From: Bacteroidota bacterium
Lineage (GTDB): Bacteria > Bacteroidota > Bacteroidia > Chitinophagales > Chitinophagaceae
Direction: 5' to 3'
DNA length: 64,000 bases
Assembly: GCA_018266775.1 (NCBI GenBank)
Contig: JAFDZS010000001.1
Location: forward strand, 62,001 to 126,000
The translations under genes and the position numbers were made by a program. The notes under the pieces were generated by a model. The model was not told the origin of the DNA and searched no databases. It saw nothing but the letters and a program-made list of their open reading frames with translations. Below are positions 9,584-17,708 of this stretch, in pieces (the stretch's first letter is position 1; each line of letters begins with the position of its first letter).

Positions 9584-10585
9584 TTATTTTCCCACTACTA
9601 TAATCTGGAAGGTTCCCGCTTTCATTTTAGGCCTTCCTTTTTGTCCTGCTTCCATGGGTTCAAATTCTGCCGTAGGCAAATATAACAACCCGGTTGTTTT
9701 ATCAATAGTAATGGTACGGGCGCCTTTTTTAGTTACTGCATTCTCTGTAATAGTGAATTTATCGGCCGATGCTTCGTGCACTACAGTTATTGTTCCTTCT
9801 CCATTGGCGGTGTATACATTTTTTTTATCCTGGTCAAATGCCACGCCATCGCAGCCATCCCCAATTTCCGGTGTGGCAATTACTTTACCGGTAGTGGCAT
9901 CTACCACAGCTAATTTTTTATCGCAACCTGCAAATAACCTTTTGGTCGTCTTATCATACGCTAAACCGGTTGGCCCTTCGGCGGGTGCAATACTCCAGTG
10001 ATTGAGGACTTTGAAAGTTTTGACATCCACCACTACAATCTCACTCTTATCTTCAATGTTCACAAATATTTTACCGGCGCCATCACTTACAGCAGTTTCC
10101 GGTTTGCCGCCTACATCCACACTGTCGATTGTTTTATTCTGCACGGGATCGATGATGCTTAAATTCTTACTGCGTCCGTTGCAGGTGATGATTTTTTTGG
10201 AAAAGGGTTCATACATAATAGCATCCGGGTTTTGCCCTGTTGCAATATGATCCAGTACTTTATTCGTGTTCATATCAAACACGGTTACATTATTGAGGCG
10301 GCCATTACTGGTGAATCCTTTTTTTTCCGCAACATCAAAAGCAATACCATGTACACCGGTGGTATTTTCTATAACTGCAACAGAGTCGCCGGTTTTTTTA
10401 TTCACCACATTTACCTGCGTGCCGTGGCTTACATACAACCAGTCGTTAACCGGGCCAACTTCTAAATAGTCCCATCCGCCAGTGCTGGCAATGGAAATGG
10501 TTTTGATAATATGTAACCCGGTTTGTGCATGTGCTGCAGTTAACATTGCTGAAGCAAGAACCGCTGCGAGTGCTGTTTTTTTCAT
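9584..10585 (-). CDS. YncE-like secreted beta-propeller protein
   Basis: Seven-bladed propeller of the YncE/PQQ-like 40-residue repeat type, about 333 aa. A clear signal peptide (MKKTALAAVLASAMLTAAHA) is followed by repeats of the form 'V...TGKVIATPEIGDGCDGVAFD' and 'VFDMNTNKVLDHIATGQNPD'. I chose the ATG at 10585 instead of the TTG 12 bp upstream because it begins the signal peptide. It is the second gene of the efflux block, 26 bp after the PepSY-like gene and 10 bp before TolC. YncE in E. coli is a periplasmic protein linked to iron limitation and single-stranded DNA binding; here its role is unknown, but its position suggests a periplasmic binding or scaffolding job for the transport system. 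Confidence 0.88.
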   Translation of the reverse strand: MKKTALAAVLASAMLTAAHAQTGLHIIKTISIASTGGWDYLEVGPVNDWLYVSHGTQVNVVNKKTGDSVAVIENTTGVHGIAFDVAEKKGFTSNGRLNNVTVFDMNTNKVLDHIATGQNPDAIMYEPFSKKIITCNGRSKNLSIIDPVQNKTIDSVDVGGKPETAVSDGAGKIFVNIEDKSEIVVVDVKTFKVLNHWSIAPAEGPTGLAYDKTTKRLFAGCDKKLAVVDATTGKVIATPEIGDGCDGVAFDQDKKNVYTANGEGTITVVHEASADKFTITENAVTKKGARTITIDKTTGLLYLPTAEFEPMEAGQKGRPKMKAGTFQIIVVGK

Positions 10586-10623
10586 GATGTTGAACAAGAG
10601 TTTGAGTGAAGGTTGGTTTGTAT

Positions 10624-11052
10624 TTAGTCTTTCATTTCTTTTATGAACTTACCGCCGGCATCAAAGATCACATCTTTTCCATTAACTTCCGCCTCATAAT
10701 TTACGGTACCGTCTGCTTTGATAATCTTTGCGGCTTCTTTAATAGTTTTTCCACTGTAGTGCGCTTTTACATAAGCGGTTACGCCTGCCGGCAACTGGCT
10801 TTCTGTTATAGCTGTTTCAACTTCTGTAAATGTTCCATCAGGGCTAAATGTTGCTGATTGTTTATTCCCGTTTTGGGTAAATGAAGCCTCATAATTACCG
10901 TCTTCTTTTTCCCATTTGGCGGCAATGCCGGTATATTTTTTTTCGAAACTGGCTTTTACTGCCGCAGGAACTTTTGATGCATTTAAACGCTGTGCCTGTG
11001 CAGCAGTAACTAATAAAATGAATAAAGCCAAGGTGGTGGTTAATTTTTTCAT
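10624..11052 (-). CDS. PepSY-like periplasmic protein (BLIP-like)
   Basis: 142-aa secreted protein with signal peptide 1-20 (ending AQA) and two tandem PepSY-like beta-lactamase-inhibitor-like units: VKASFEKKYTGIAAKWEKED at about 32-51, and VTAYVKAHYSGKTIKEAAKI at about 94-113, each followed by beta strands of the 'YEASFTQNGNKQSATFSPDG' type. Such proteins are common in Bacteroidota next to two-component systems and often respond to envelope stress (family knowledge; function not proven). It is the first gene of the minus-strand efflux block, preceded by its own -7 promoter element at 11084-11091. A regulatory or ligand-binding role is inferred. Confidence 0.85.
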   Translation of the reverse strand: MKKLTTTLALFILLVTAAQAQRLNASKVPAAVKASFEKKYTGIAAKWEKEDGNYEASFTQNGNKQSATFSPDGTFTEVETAITESQLPAGVTAYVKAHYSGKTIKEAAKIIKADGTVNYEAEVNGKDVIFDAGGKFIKEMKD

Positions 11053-11083
11053 ATTACCATTTTTTAAGGTGATGAATGAAGTG

Positions 11084-11091
11084 CAAACCTA
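11084..11091 (-). promoter_or_regulatory. -7 promoter element (TAGGTTTG) of the efflux block
   Basis: Exact match to the Bacteroidota -7 consensus TAnnTTTG on the minus strand, 31 bp upstream of the PepSY-like start. It lies in the 97-bp gap after the histidine kinase, so the transport genes can be transcribed separately from the regulator pair. No clear -33 TTTG at the usual spacing. Confidence 0.55.
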
Positions 11092-11149
11092 TACTGAGAT
11101 TCTGTAGTGAATTTGAAGTTTTATGTTAAGCAATTGTAATCAAGCCTGA

Positions 11150-12409
11150 TTACGCAGAAAACAATAGAGTAACAATATGCCTGTTACCTTCGCTGGTATA
11201 GTGAATGTTGAAATGATTCTGTTCGCAAATTTTTTTTACAATAGAAAGACCGAGACCCAGCGAATCTGAATGGGCTTTATCTTTCTTAAAGCGTTCAAAC
11301 AATTCACCTGGATTTGTGCTTAATGCAGCGCCTGTATTGCTGATAATAAGCTGGTTATTTTGAAGTACAATGTTAATACTGCCTTTATCAATATTGTGTT
11401 TGATGGCATTGGTGACCAGGTTGGAGATCAACACGCCTGCCATCACTTCATTCATTGCTACAATACAGTCATTATTCATATTGGCAGAAAGACGAATCTG
11501 CCTGGCGTGGAGCAGTTCTTCAAATTTATCCAGTTGCTGATGAATGAGTGCGTTTATATTGATGGGAATAGTAACAGAAAATTGTTGGTTTTCAATTTTT
11601 GTTAATAACAATAATGATTGATTGAGTTTAGAAAGCCGGTTAATCTCTTCTTCTATCTGTTGTATGTAATGTACCTGTGCCTCTGTATAATGTTCTCCCT
11701 GCATCAGTAATTCCAGTTTCGATTTTATTACTGCCAGCGGTGTTTGTATTTCATGCGATGCATTTTCTGTAAAACTTTTCAGCGCTTCATAATCTTTCGC
11801 CACCCTGTTGGTCATACCCGTTACTGCATCATTCAATTCTTTAAATTCTGTGATGGTGGTGGGTTGCACCTGTATGGTTTGCTCACCACCGGGGCTATAT
11901 TGTTTCAATTGCTGTAAGGTGTTATTAAACGGTTGCCAAAGCCTTCTGAACACCACACGGTTGATGATAAAAAGAACCACCAGTAACAACACCACTATAC
12001 TAACCGTAAGCAGTACAATCAACCTCACCAGGTCCTCCGTTTCCTGCCGGGATTTGGTGATGGTTGCTTTATAAACAGCACCCCCGCTATTGATGTAAAA
12101 CACCAGCCTGCGGCCAGGTTGCTCCTCCCGTTCCGTACTATCATAAAGGGTTACACTAAATATTTTTCTTTTACCGGTTTCATTTGTGGATTCAAAAACG
12201 GTCTTTTGGTCTTTATAATTGGCTGGGTTAGGCAGGTGATTGTTTTGCTGTACATAATCTTTTACTTCCTGTTCTTCCAGCCGCAGGTCTTTATCCAGTT
12301 GATGTATTAAAACATACGTTAGCACAAAATAATAGCAGCCGCTGGCCACCAGCAGCACCAGTATAGTGGCAGCAATATTTAACCGGTTATATTTGGCCAG
12401 CAGTTTCAT
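11150..12409 (-). CDS. Sensor histidine kinase
   Basis: 419-aa membrane kinase. TM1 at about 13-33, a periplasmic loop of about 95 residues, TM2 at about 129-149, a HAMP-like linker, then the HisKA helix with phospho-acceptor H219 in FTENASHEIQTPLAVI, and HATPase_c with the N-box (LVTNAIKHN) and G-box (DSLGLGLSIVKKI). It would phosphorylate the OmpR-type regulator encoded upstream; the start overlaps the regulator's stop by 4 bp (ATGA), implying translational coupling. The target is probably the efflux and receptor genes just downstream (inference from position). The short loop has no domain I recognise. Confidence 0.95.
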   Translation of the reverse strand: MKLLAKYNRLNIAATILVLLVASGCYYFVLTYVLIHQLDKDLRLEEQEVKDYVQQNNHLPNPANYKDQKTVFESTNETGKRKIFSVTLYDSTEREEQPGRRLVFYINSGGAVYKATITKSRQETEDLVRLIVLLTVSIVVLLLVVLFIINRVVFRRLWQPFNNTLQQLKQYSPGGEQTIQVQPTTITEFKELNDAVTGMTNRVAKDYEALKSFTENASHEIQTPLAVIKSKLELLMQGEHYTEAQVHYIQQIEEEINRLSKLNQSLLLLTKIENQQFSVTIPININALIHQQLDKFEELLHARQIRLSANMNNDCIVAMNEVMAGVLISNLVTNAIKHNIDKGSINIVLQNNQLIISNTGAALSTNPGELFERFKKDKAHSDSLGLGLSIVKKICEQNHFNIHYTSEGNRHIVTLLFSA

Positions 12410-13077
12410 TGATCGGTAAATTTATATCCCATGCCATAAACAGATTTGATGTAATCAGCATCCCCGGCCTCCTGCAATTTTTTGCGCAGGTTTTTTATGT
12501 GGGTGTAAATAAAATCCAGGTTGCCTTCCATTTCATCTCCCCATAGATGTTCAGCAATAGCGGTTTTTGAAATTACCCTTCCTTTATTGCTGATGAAATA
12601 CAGCAACAGGTCGAATTCTTTTTTAGTAAGGTCTAATGACTGCCCGTTTACTTTTGCAGTTTTTGCCTGTGTATCTACGGTAATGTTATGAAAGTTGATC
12701 ACACTGCTGCCCCCGAATTGTTTGCGGCGTATGATGGCAGCAATACGGGCATTCAATTCTGACAAATGAAATGGTTTGGCCAAATAATCATCTGCACCCA
12801 GCATTAACCCTGATACTTTATCATCAATGGAATTTTTTGCAGAGATGATGAGTACACCGTCTGATTTATTATTTAGGCGCAGTTCTTTTAATATAGACAA
12901 GCCGTTGCCGCCGGGCAACGTAATGTCCAGCAATATGCAGTCGTAATCAAAAATTTCTGTTTTGGAAATGGCAGTATGAAAGTCGGCAGCAGTTTCACAA
13001 ATGTAATCCTGCGCTTTTAAATACGTGCAGATGCTGTCGCTTAAAGCCTTTTCATCTTCAATAATTAAAACTTTCAC
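12406..13077 (-). CDS. OmpR-family response regulator
   Basis: 223 aa. The receiver domain (1-115) has acidic residues D8-E9, phospho-acceptor D51 in CILLDITLPGGNG and K101 in DDYLAKPF. The winged-helix Trans_reg_C domain is at about 128-220 (LTKKEFDLLLYFISNKG, and HIKNLRKKL). Start codon is GTG, chosen because the protein begins exactly at the receiver's first strand (KVLIIEDE). First gene of the regulator-kinase operon. It probably binds upstream of the operon itself and of the PepSY-like gene; I see no convincing direct-repeat operator. Confidence 0.95.
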   Translation of the reverse strand: MKVLIIEDEKALSDSICTYLKAQDYICETAADFHTAISKTEIFDYDCILLDITLPGGNGLSILKELRLNNKSDGVLIISAKNSIDDKVSGLMLGADDYLAKPFHLSELNARIAAIIRRKQFGGSSVINFHNITVDTQAKTAKVNGQSLDLTKKEFDLLLYFISNKGRVISKTAIAEHLWGDEMEGNLDFIYTHIKNLRKKLQEAGDADYIKSVYGMGYKFTDQ

Positions 13078-13140
13078 CGGTGAATTTTGCGGTAAAGTAC
13101 GTAAGAAATTTTGAAGGAATGTTGAAGATGACTACGTGTT

Positions 13141-15129
13141 TTAATAATTCATCAGCTTACTTACACTTTCTTCTAATCTTGAGTATGCCATAAAATTTTT
13201 CTCCAGTTCTATATTAAATGGTATGGCAGTATCCAGCGATGCACAGCGCATAATGGGTGCATCAAGATATTGAAAACAATGTTCTGCAATCCATGCGGCC
13301 ACTTCACCGCCAATGCCCCCGGTCAACGTGTCTTCGTGCAACAGTAATACTTTACCGGTTGCGGCTACCGCTTCTGCAATGGCATCATAATCTAATGGCA
13401 GTAAAGTACGCAGGTCTAAAATATATATGGAAATATTGGTGTGGCGTTCTGCATAATCCATGGCCCAGTGCACGCCGGCGCCATAAGTAATGATGGTAAT
13501 ATCATCACCTTCACTTACAATTCTTGCTTTGCCAATCGGTATTTCATAATACACTTCCGGCACCGGCCCGCTGATGCTGCGGTATAAAGCTTTATGCTCA
13601 AAATATAAAACCGGGTTAGGATCGTTGATGGCTGCAATCAATAAACCTTTGGCATCTTCCGGTGTTGACGGATATACCACTTTCAATCCTGGTGTGTGCA
13701 CAAACCATGCTTCATTACTTTGTGAATGAAATGGCCCGGCGCCCACACCACCACCTGCCGGCATGCGGATCACCACATCGGCATATTGCCCCCAGCGGTA
13801 ATGCATTTTGGCGAGGTTGTTTACAATCTGGTTAAAGCCCACCGTTACAAAATCGGCAAACTGCATTTCCATCGTACTTTTATAGCCTTCCAAACTCAGC
13901 CCCAGTGCGGCGCCCACAATGGCGCTTTCGCAAAGTGGTGTATTGCGTACTCTCGCCTTGCCAAACTCCTGCACAAAGCCTTCGGTTATTTTAAAGGCGC
14001 CGCCATATTCCGCAATATCCTGGCCCATTAATACCAGGTTGGGATGCTGCTGCATGGATTGGTGCAAGCCTTCTTTGATACCGTCTATGAATCTTTTTTC
14101 GTGTACTGGTGATTGTTGGTTTCTTATTTCCAGCGCAGGATTTTTTATTACCGGCGCATACATATCCTGCACTTCTTCCTGTGTATTGGGAATGAATGAT
14201 TGTGCGGCAGCAGCCAGTTGTAATTCTGTTTCAATATAATTTTTGATCCCTGTTTTAATTTGCTCCACATCTTCAGCAGTAAGTATATTTTCATCTAAAC
14301 AGTACTGTTCGAAGTTTTTTACAGGGTCCTTCTTTGCCCACAACTCAAATAATTCCGGTGGTACATATTTTACGCCGCTGGCTTCTTCATGCCCCCGCAT
14401 TCGAAACGTCATGCACTCAATGAGGTAAGGCTTTTGATTGTTGATGCAATACTCACGCACACCTTTAATGGTATCATAAACTTCAAGCAAATTGTTACCA
14501 TCAATACGCACGCCTTCCATGCCGTAACCTTTGGCTTTATCCACCAAACTGAAGCTGCGGTACTGTTCATGTACAGGTGTGCTTAATCCATAACCATTAT
14601 TTTCTATGACAAAAATTACGGGAAGGTCCCACACTGCGGCAGTGTTCAGTGCTTCATGAAAATCGCCTTCGCTGGTACCGCCATCGCCGCTAAATGCCAA
14701 TGAAACTTTTTTTTCTTCTTTCAATTTATGCGCCAGCGCCACGCCATCGGCAATAGCCAGTTGCGGGCCCAGGTGAGAGATCATACCGCAGATATGATGG
14801 TCCCTGCTGCCAAAATGAAAACTTCTTTCCCGGCCTTTGCTGTAGCCTTCTTTATTGCCCTGCCATTGCATAAAAAGTTTGGAGAGTGGCATATTTCTTC
14901 CGGTAAAAACGCCGAGGTTACGATGCAGTGGCATGATCCATTCATCATCCTGCAATGCCGCAGTAGCGCCCACTGCAATAGCTTCCTGCCCAATACCGCT
15001 GAACCATTTGCTTATTTTGCCCTGTCGCAGTAATACCAGCATCTTCTCTTCGATCATTCGCGGAAGCAGGATTTTTTTATATAGCTGAATTAATGCATCA
15101 TTGGTGAGATTGCTCCTGTGGAACTGCAT
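13141..15129 (-). CDS. 2-oxoacid (branched-chain) dehydrogenase E1, fused alpha-beta
   Basis: Thiamine-diphosphate enzyme carrying both E1 subunits in one chain (662 aa from this start). The alpha half (about 1-325) contains the ThDP motif GDGGTSEGDF...ENN; the beta half (about 345-660) contains the transketolase pyrimidine-binding region (MGQDIAEYGGAFKIT) and the C-terminal transketolase fold. It decarboxylates branched-chain or related 2-oxoacids and passes the acyl group to an E2 lipoyl protein that is not in this window. Start ATG at 15129 (MQFHRSN) is preferred over one 60 bp upstream because E1 homology begins there (ALIQLYKKILLPRMIEEKM). The fused form is common in Bacteroidota. Confidence 0.9.
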   Translation of the reverse strand: MQFHRSNLTNDALIQLYKKILLPRMIEEKMLVLLRQGKISKWFSGIGQEAIAVGATAALQDDEWIMPLHRNLGVFTGRNMPLSKLFMQWQGNKEGYSKGRERSFHFGSRDHHICGMISHLGPQLAIADGVALAHKLKEEKKVSLAFSGDGGTSEGDFHEALNTAAVWDLPVIFVIENNGYGLSTPVHEQYRSFSLVDKAKGYGMEGVRIDGNNLLEVYDTIKGVREYCINNQKPYLIECMTFRMRGHEEASGVKYVPPELFELWAKKDPVKNFEQYCLDENILTAEDVEQIKTGIKNYIETELQLAAAAQSFIPNTQEEVQDMYAPVIKNPALEIRNQQSPVHEKRFIDGIKEGLHQSMQQHPNLVLMGQDIAEYGGAFKITEGFVQEFGKARVRNTPLCESAIVGAALGLSLEGYKSTMEMQFADFVTVGFNQIVNNLAKMHYRWGQYADVVIRMPAGGGVGAGPFHSQSNEAWFVHTPGLKVVYPSTPEDAKGLLIAAINDPNPVLYFEHKALYRSISGPVPEVYYEIPIGKARIVSEGDDITIITYGAGVHWAMDYAERHTNISIYILDLRTLLPLDYDAIAEAVAATGKVLLLHEDTLTGGIGGEVAAWIAEHCFQYLDAPIMRCASLDTAIPFNIELEKNFMAYSRLEESVSKLMNY

Positions 15130-15219
15130 ACAACCGGTTTTAGTTCTTTTGAGAGTGTGAAGGTAATGGATGTATTTGGTAATGAACACTGCAGTATGCT
15201 ATCAGAACAAATTTTTTGT

Positions 15220-15951
15220 TTATTTAATCCTGTCCAAATTTATATATTCCGCCCACCTCAATTCGCCAGCCAATGCTTTCCGGCTGAATTCAATATGTAT
15301 TACCCTTCTTGGTTTATTATTCACCGTTTTTGCAGATGAATGAAATAACAAAGGTTTCATTATCATAACACCTCCTGCCGGTACATCGCAAATTTTTTCT
15401 GATGTACGATTAATATTTTCTGCACGGCAAATACCATTCTGGTGCGAACCTGGTATAACCCTCAGCGCACCGTTATTAAACCCTGTATCATCAAGGTGAA
15501 TACGGATTGTAAAGTTATCTTCTAAAATATGCTGCGGAGGTTGTACTGAAAATTGATTTTGTTTTTTCGTCCACGGGCCATAATGTTCTGTTTCAATTTT
15601 TTTATCAACGGAAATGGTAAGATCCTGGTGATAAGATACAAACCAATTAGATGCAGCCGGTTTGTCGAAGTAAATTGATTTTGATACAAAATATTCCTTG
15701 CCCATTACAGTTGTGATCAACTGCCTCATCTTGTCATTAAATACCTTTTGCTGAAGCGCAGGTATTTCTTTTAATAATTGTCTTATTGCAAATAAGTCTG
15801 CAGACTTCCTGAAGGTTTGGCGAGATACAGTACTGGAATTTGCAATACATGTTTCAATATTTTCAAGTTCATCAACTGTAAATATTTGATGAACTGTTGC
15901 AAAACCATTACTGAACAATTCTTCTTTAACGGTGAACCAGCCGGGTAACAT
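15220..15951 (-). CDS. Phytanoyl-CoA dioxygenase-like Fe(II)/2-oxoglutarate oxygenase
   Basis: 243-aa PhyH-family protein. The metal triad can be placed: HxD in RIHLDDTGFNNGALRVIPGS (about 152-154) and the distal His in PLLFHSSAKT (about 208), followed by R in NKPRRVIHIEF, which would bind 2-oxoglutarate. It would hydroxylate a small organic substrate; the family is too varied to name it. It lies upstream of the E1 dehydrogenase on the same strand, about 90 bp away, and 10 bp downstream of the small membrane protein. ATG start. Confidence 0.85.
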   Translation of the reverse strand: MLPGWFTVKEELFSNGFATVHQIFTVDELENIETCIANSSTVSRQTFRKSADLFAIRQLLKEIPALQQKVFNDKMRQLITTVMGKEYFVSKSIYFDKPAASNWFVSYHQDLTISVDKKIETEHYGPWTKKQNQFSVQPPQHILEDNFTIRIHLDDTGFNNGALRVIPGSHQNGICRAENINRTSEKICDVPAGGVMIMKPLLFHSSAKTVNNKPRRVIHIEFSRKALAGELRWAEYINLDRIK

Positions 15952-15961
15952 TTAGGTGCAA

Positions 15962-16330
15962 TTAATTATCCTGTTGTGTTTTCTTCTCCTCCGGAAAAGC
16001 CCTTTTATGTACAAATGAATTAAAGAACGATAAGAGTATGCTGAACAACAATGCATGCCAGAAGCTTTGCACTTTAAAGCCGTGTACAAAATAAGCATCC
16101 AGCATAATGATGCAGGCGTTGATGATAAAGATAAATATGCCCAGTGTGAGTATCGTGGCAGGCAGGGTTAATAAGATCAGCAGTGGTTTTACAAATGCAT
16201 CCAGCAACGACAATACCACGGCCACCATCAAAGCGGTAAAAGTATCTTTGATTTCAATGCCCGGTAAAATGTATGCCAGTATAAAAGCATTTACGGCGCA
16301 CACCATTATTTTTAATAACCACTTGATCAT
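15962..16330 (-). CDS. Small four-helix membrane protein (phage_holin_4_2 family)
   Basis: 122-aa integral membrane protein with four hydrophobic segments (about 4-24, 31-51, 55-80, 90-112 from this start). The pattern of LDAFVKPLLILLTLPATILT followed by LGIFIFIINACIIML is typical of the widespread PF04020 group, named after phage holins but chromosomal and of unknown function. The longer reading frame starts 39 bp upstream inside a strong palindrome, so I use ATG 16330 (MIKWLLK). Not evidence of prophage: no phage genes surround it. Confidence 0.85.
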   Translation of the reverse strand: MIKWLLKIMVCAVNAFILAYILPGIEIKDTFTALMVAVVLSLLDAFVKPLLILLTLPATILTLGIFIFIINACIIMLDAYFVHGFKVQSFWHALLFSILLSFFNSFVHKRAFPEEKKTQQDN

Positions 16331-16353
16331 GTTGCTGAATTGTTGATTTTTAC

Positions 16354-16395
16354 TGATACGGTGAGTCACCGTCTAAGCGGTGACTCACCGTATCA
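16354..16395 (-). terminator. Perfect 18-bp inverted repeat downstream of the M16 peptidase
   Basis: Arms TGATACGGTGAGTCACCG (16354-16371) and its exact complement (16378-16395), with loop TCTAAG. It lies 13 bp past the stop of the minus-strand M16-like gene and before the small membrane protein, so terminator use is likely. Each arm is itself almost palindromic (CGGTGAGTCACCG), which an ordinary terminator does not need. Confidence 0.7.
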
Positions 16396-16408
16396 ATAAA
16401 CTGCATGA

Positions 16409-17689
16409 TTAAATTACGATTAATTCATAAAAATCTTCAGGATTCAGGTATTTTTTTGCCAGCTCCCTTAATTCTTCTGCACTGATTGTTTTTATGGTTT
16501 GTACAGAATCGTAAAAATAATTTTCGCTGAGGCCGTTGAGTATAATATTTTTCCAGCGGCCCATTAACTGAAAGGGGCCGTCCAGGTCGCCGAGTATGGT
16601 GCCAATTAAATAATTTCTTACCAGTAATAATTCTTCTTCATCCACCAGTTCTTCCTGCAAAATTTTCATCTCTTTATACACTTCTTCCACGGTAGCTTCG
16701 CTTACATCCTTTCCTGCTTCGGTACTGATCATCCATGCGGTTTGCTGCAAATGGTTTTGTATATAGCTGTGAATGCCGTAGGTGTATCCCTTATCTTCCC
16801 TGATATTGCTCATCAGTCTTGATCCAAAATAGCCGCCAAATACTGTATTCAGCACCATCACTTTCATAAAGTCTGGATGGCGCCTGTTGGGGAATTCCCT
16901 TGCCAGCCTGATGGCGCCCTGCACTCCATCAACATCATTGCTGATCCTGTATTTTTTTTGCTCTGCGGGCTGAATGGTTGATACAGGCAGTGGATTCTTA
17001 TTTGCGCCAATGCTTAACCCGCCAAAATTGATATTGAGTATGGTTTGAATTTGATCCGGCAATTTACCGCTGATAAAGATGATGCATTTTCCGTTGAGAT
17101 AATACTCGTTGAAAAAAGTTTTGATGGCAGCTGTTGTCAATGCATCAATATCTTCCGGGTTGGTGTACACGCCATAAGGGTGTTGCTCGCCATATACATA
17201 CGCATCAATCAACCGGCCGGCAACAAATTCACTTTTTTTCAGGTTTACGCTCAGCCTTTGTTTACTGTTTTGTTTATAGGTAGCCAGTTCTTCTTCTGAG
17301 AATATGGAATCCGTGATCATTTCTTTGATCACCGGCAACAACTGATCCAGGTGTTTGCTGAGCGAGGAAAGGTTGATTACCGCCGTTTCATTATAACAGG
17401 CCCTGTTGCAATAGGCGCCGTAATATTCAAATGCTTCGTTTATTTCAAATGCGGTTTTGGTGCTGGTGCCATTCTTTAATAAAAAATTGGTGGCTGATGC
17501 CACTGTTTTCTGCTGTTCGAATGCATTGCCGGCATAAAAAACCAATTCCAGTTGAAATACTTCCTGTGTACCCGCATCCAGTGCATAAACAGGCACGCCG
17601 TTATCCAGTTCAAAATAAGTGCAGGGTTTTAATTGCAGGTCAAAATCTACAGCATCCTTTATGGGTGGTGCAATGGTTCTGTTTAGCAT
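16409..17689 (-). CDS. M16 peptidase-like protein lacking the zinc motif
   Basis: 426-aa M16 (pitrilysin/processing-peptidase) homologue. The region where the HxxEH zinc motif should be reads GNAFEQQKTVASATNFLLKNGT, without the histidines, so it should be the non-catalytic partner. The C-terminal M16 domain is intact (IREDKGYTYGIHSYIQ, typical R...Y substrate-binding region). Start ATG 17689 (MLNRTIAPPIK), because the longer frame runs into the upstream gene. It begins 19 bp after the catalytic M16 gene stops; the two probably form a heterodimer like the alpha/beta pair of mitochondrial processing peptidase and bacterial relatives. Confidence 0.9.
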   Translation of the reverse strand: MLNRTIAPPIKDAVDFDLQLKPCTYFELDNGVPVYALDAGTQEVFQLELVFYAGNAFEQQKTVASATNFLLKNGTSTKTAFEINEAFEYYGAYCNRACYNETAVINLSSLSKHLDQLLPVIKEMITDSIFSEEELATYKQNSKQRLSVNLKKSEFVAGRLIDAYVYGEQHPYGVYTNPEDIDALTTAAIKTFFNEYYLNGKCIIFISGKLPDQIQTILNINFGGLSIGANKNPLPVSTIQPAEQKKYRISNDVDGVQGAIRLAREFPNRRHPDFMKVMVLNTVFGGYFGSRLMSNIREDKGYTYGIHSYIQNHLQQTAWMISTEAGKDVSEATVEEVYKEMKILQEELVDEEELLLVRNYLIGTILGDLDGPFQLMGRWKNIILNGLSENYFYDSVQTIKTISAEELRELAKKYLNPEDFYELIVI

Positions 17690-17708
17690 GTTGCTCTTTA
17701 AATTCGGC

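Noticed and set aside
15962..16369. Small protein of the phage_holin_4_2 group as a prophage sign
   Set aside because: The family is chromosomal in most bacteria; no phage gene lies near and neighbours are housekeeping peptidases and dehydrogenase.
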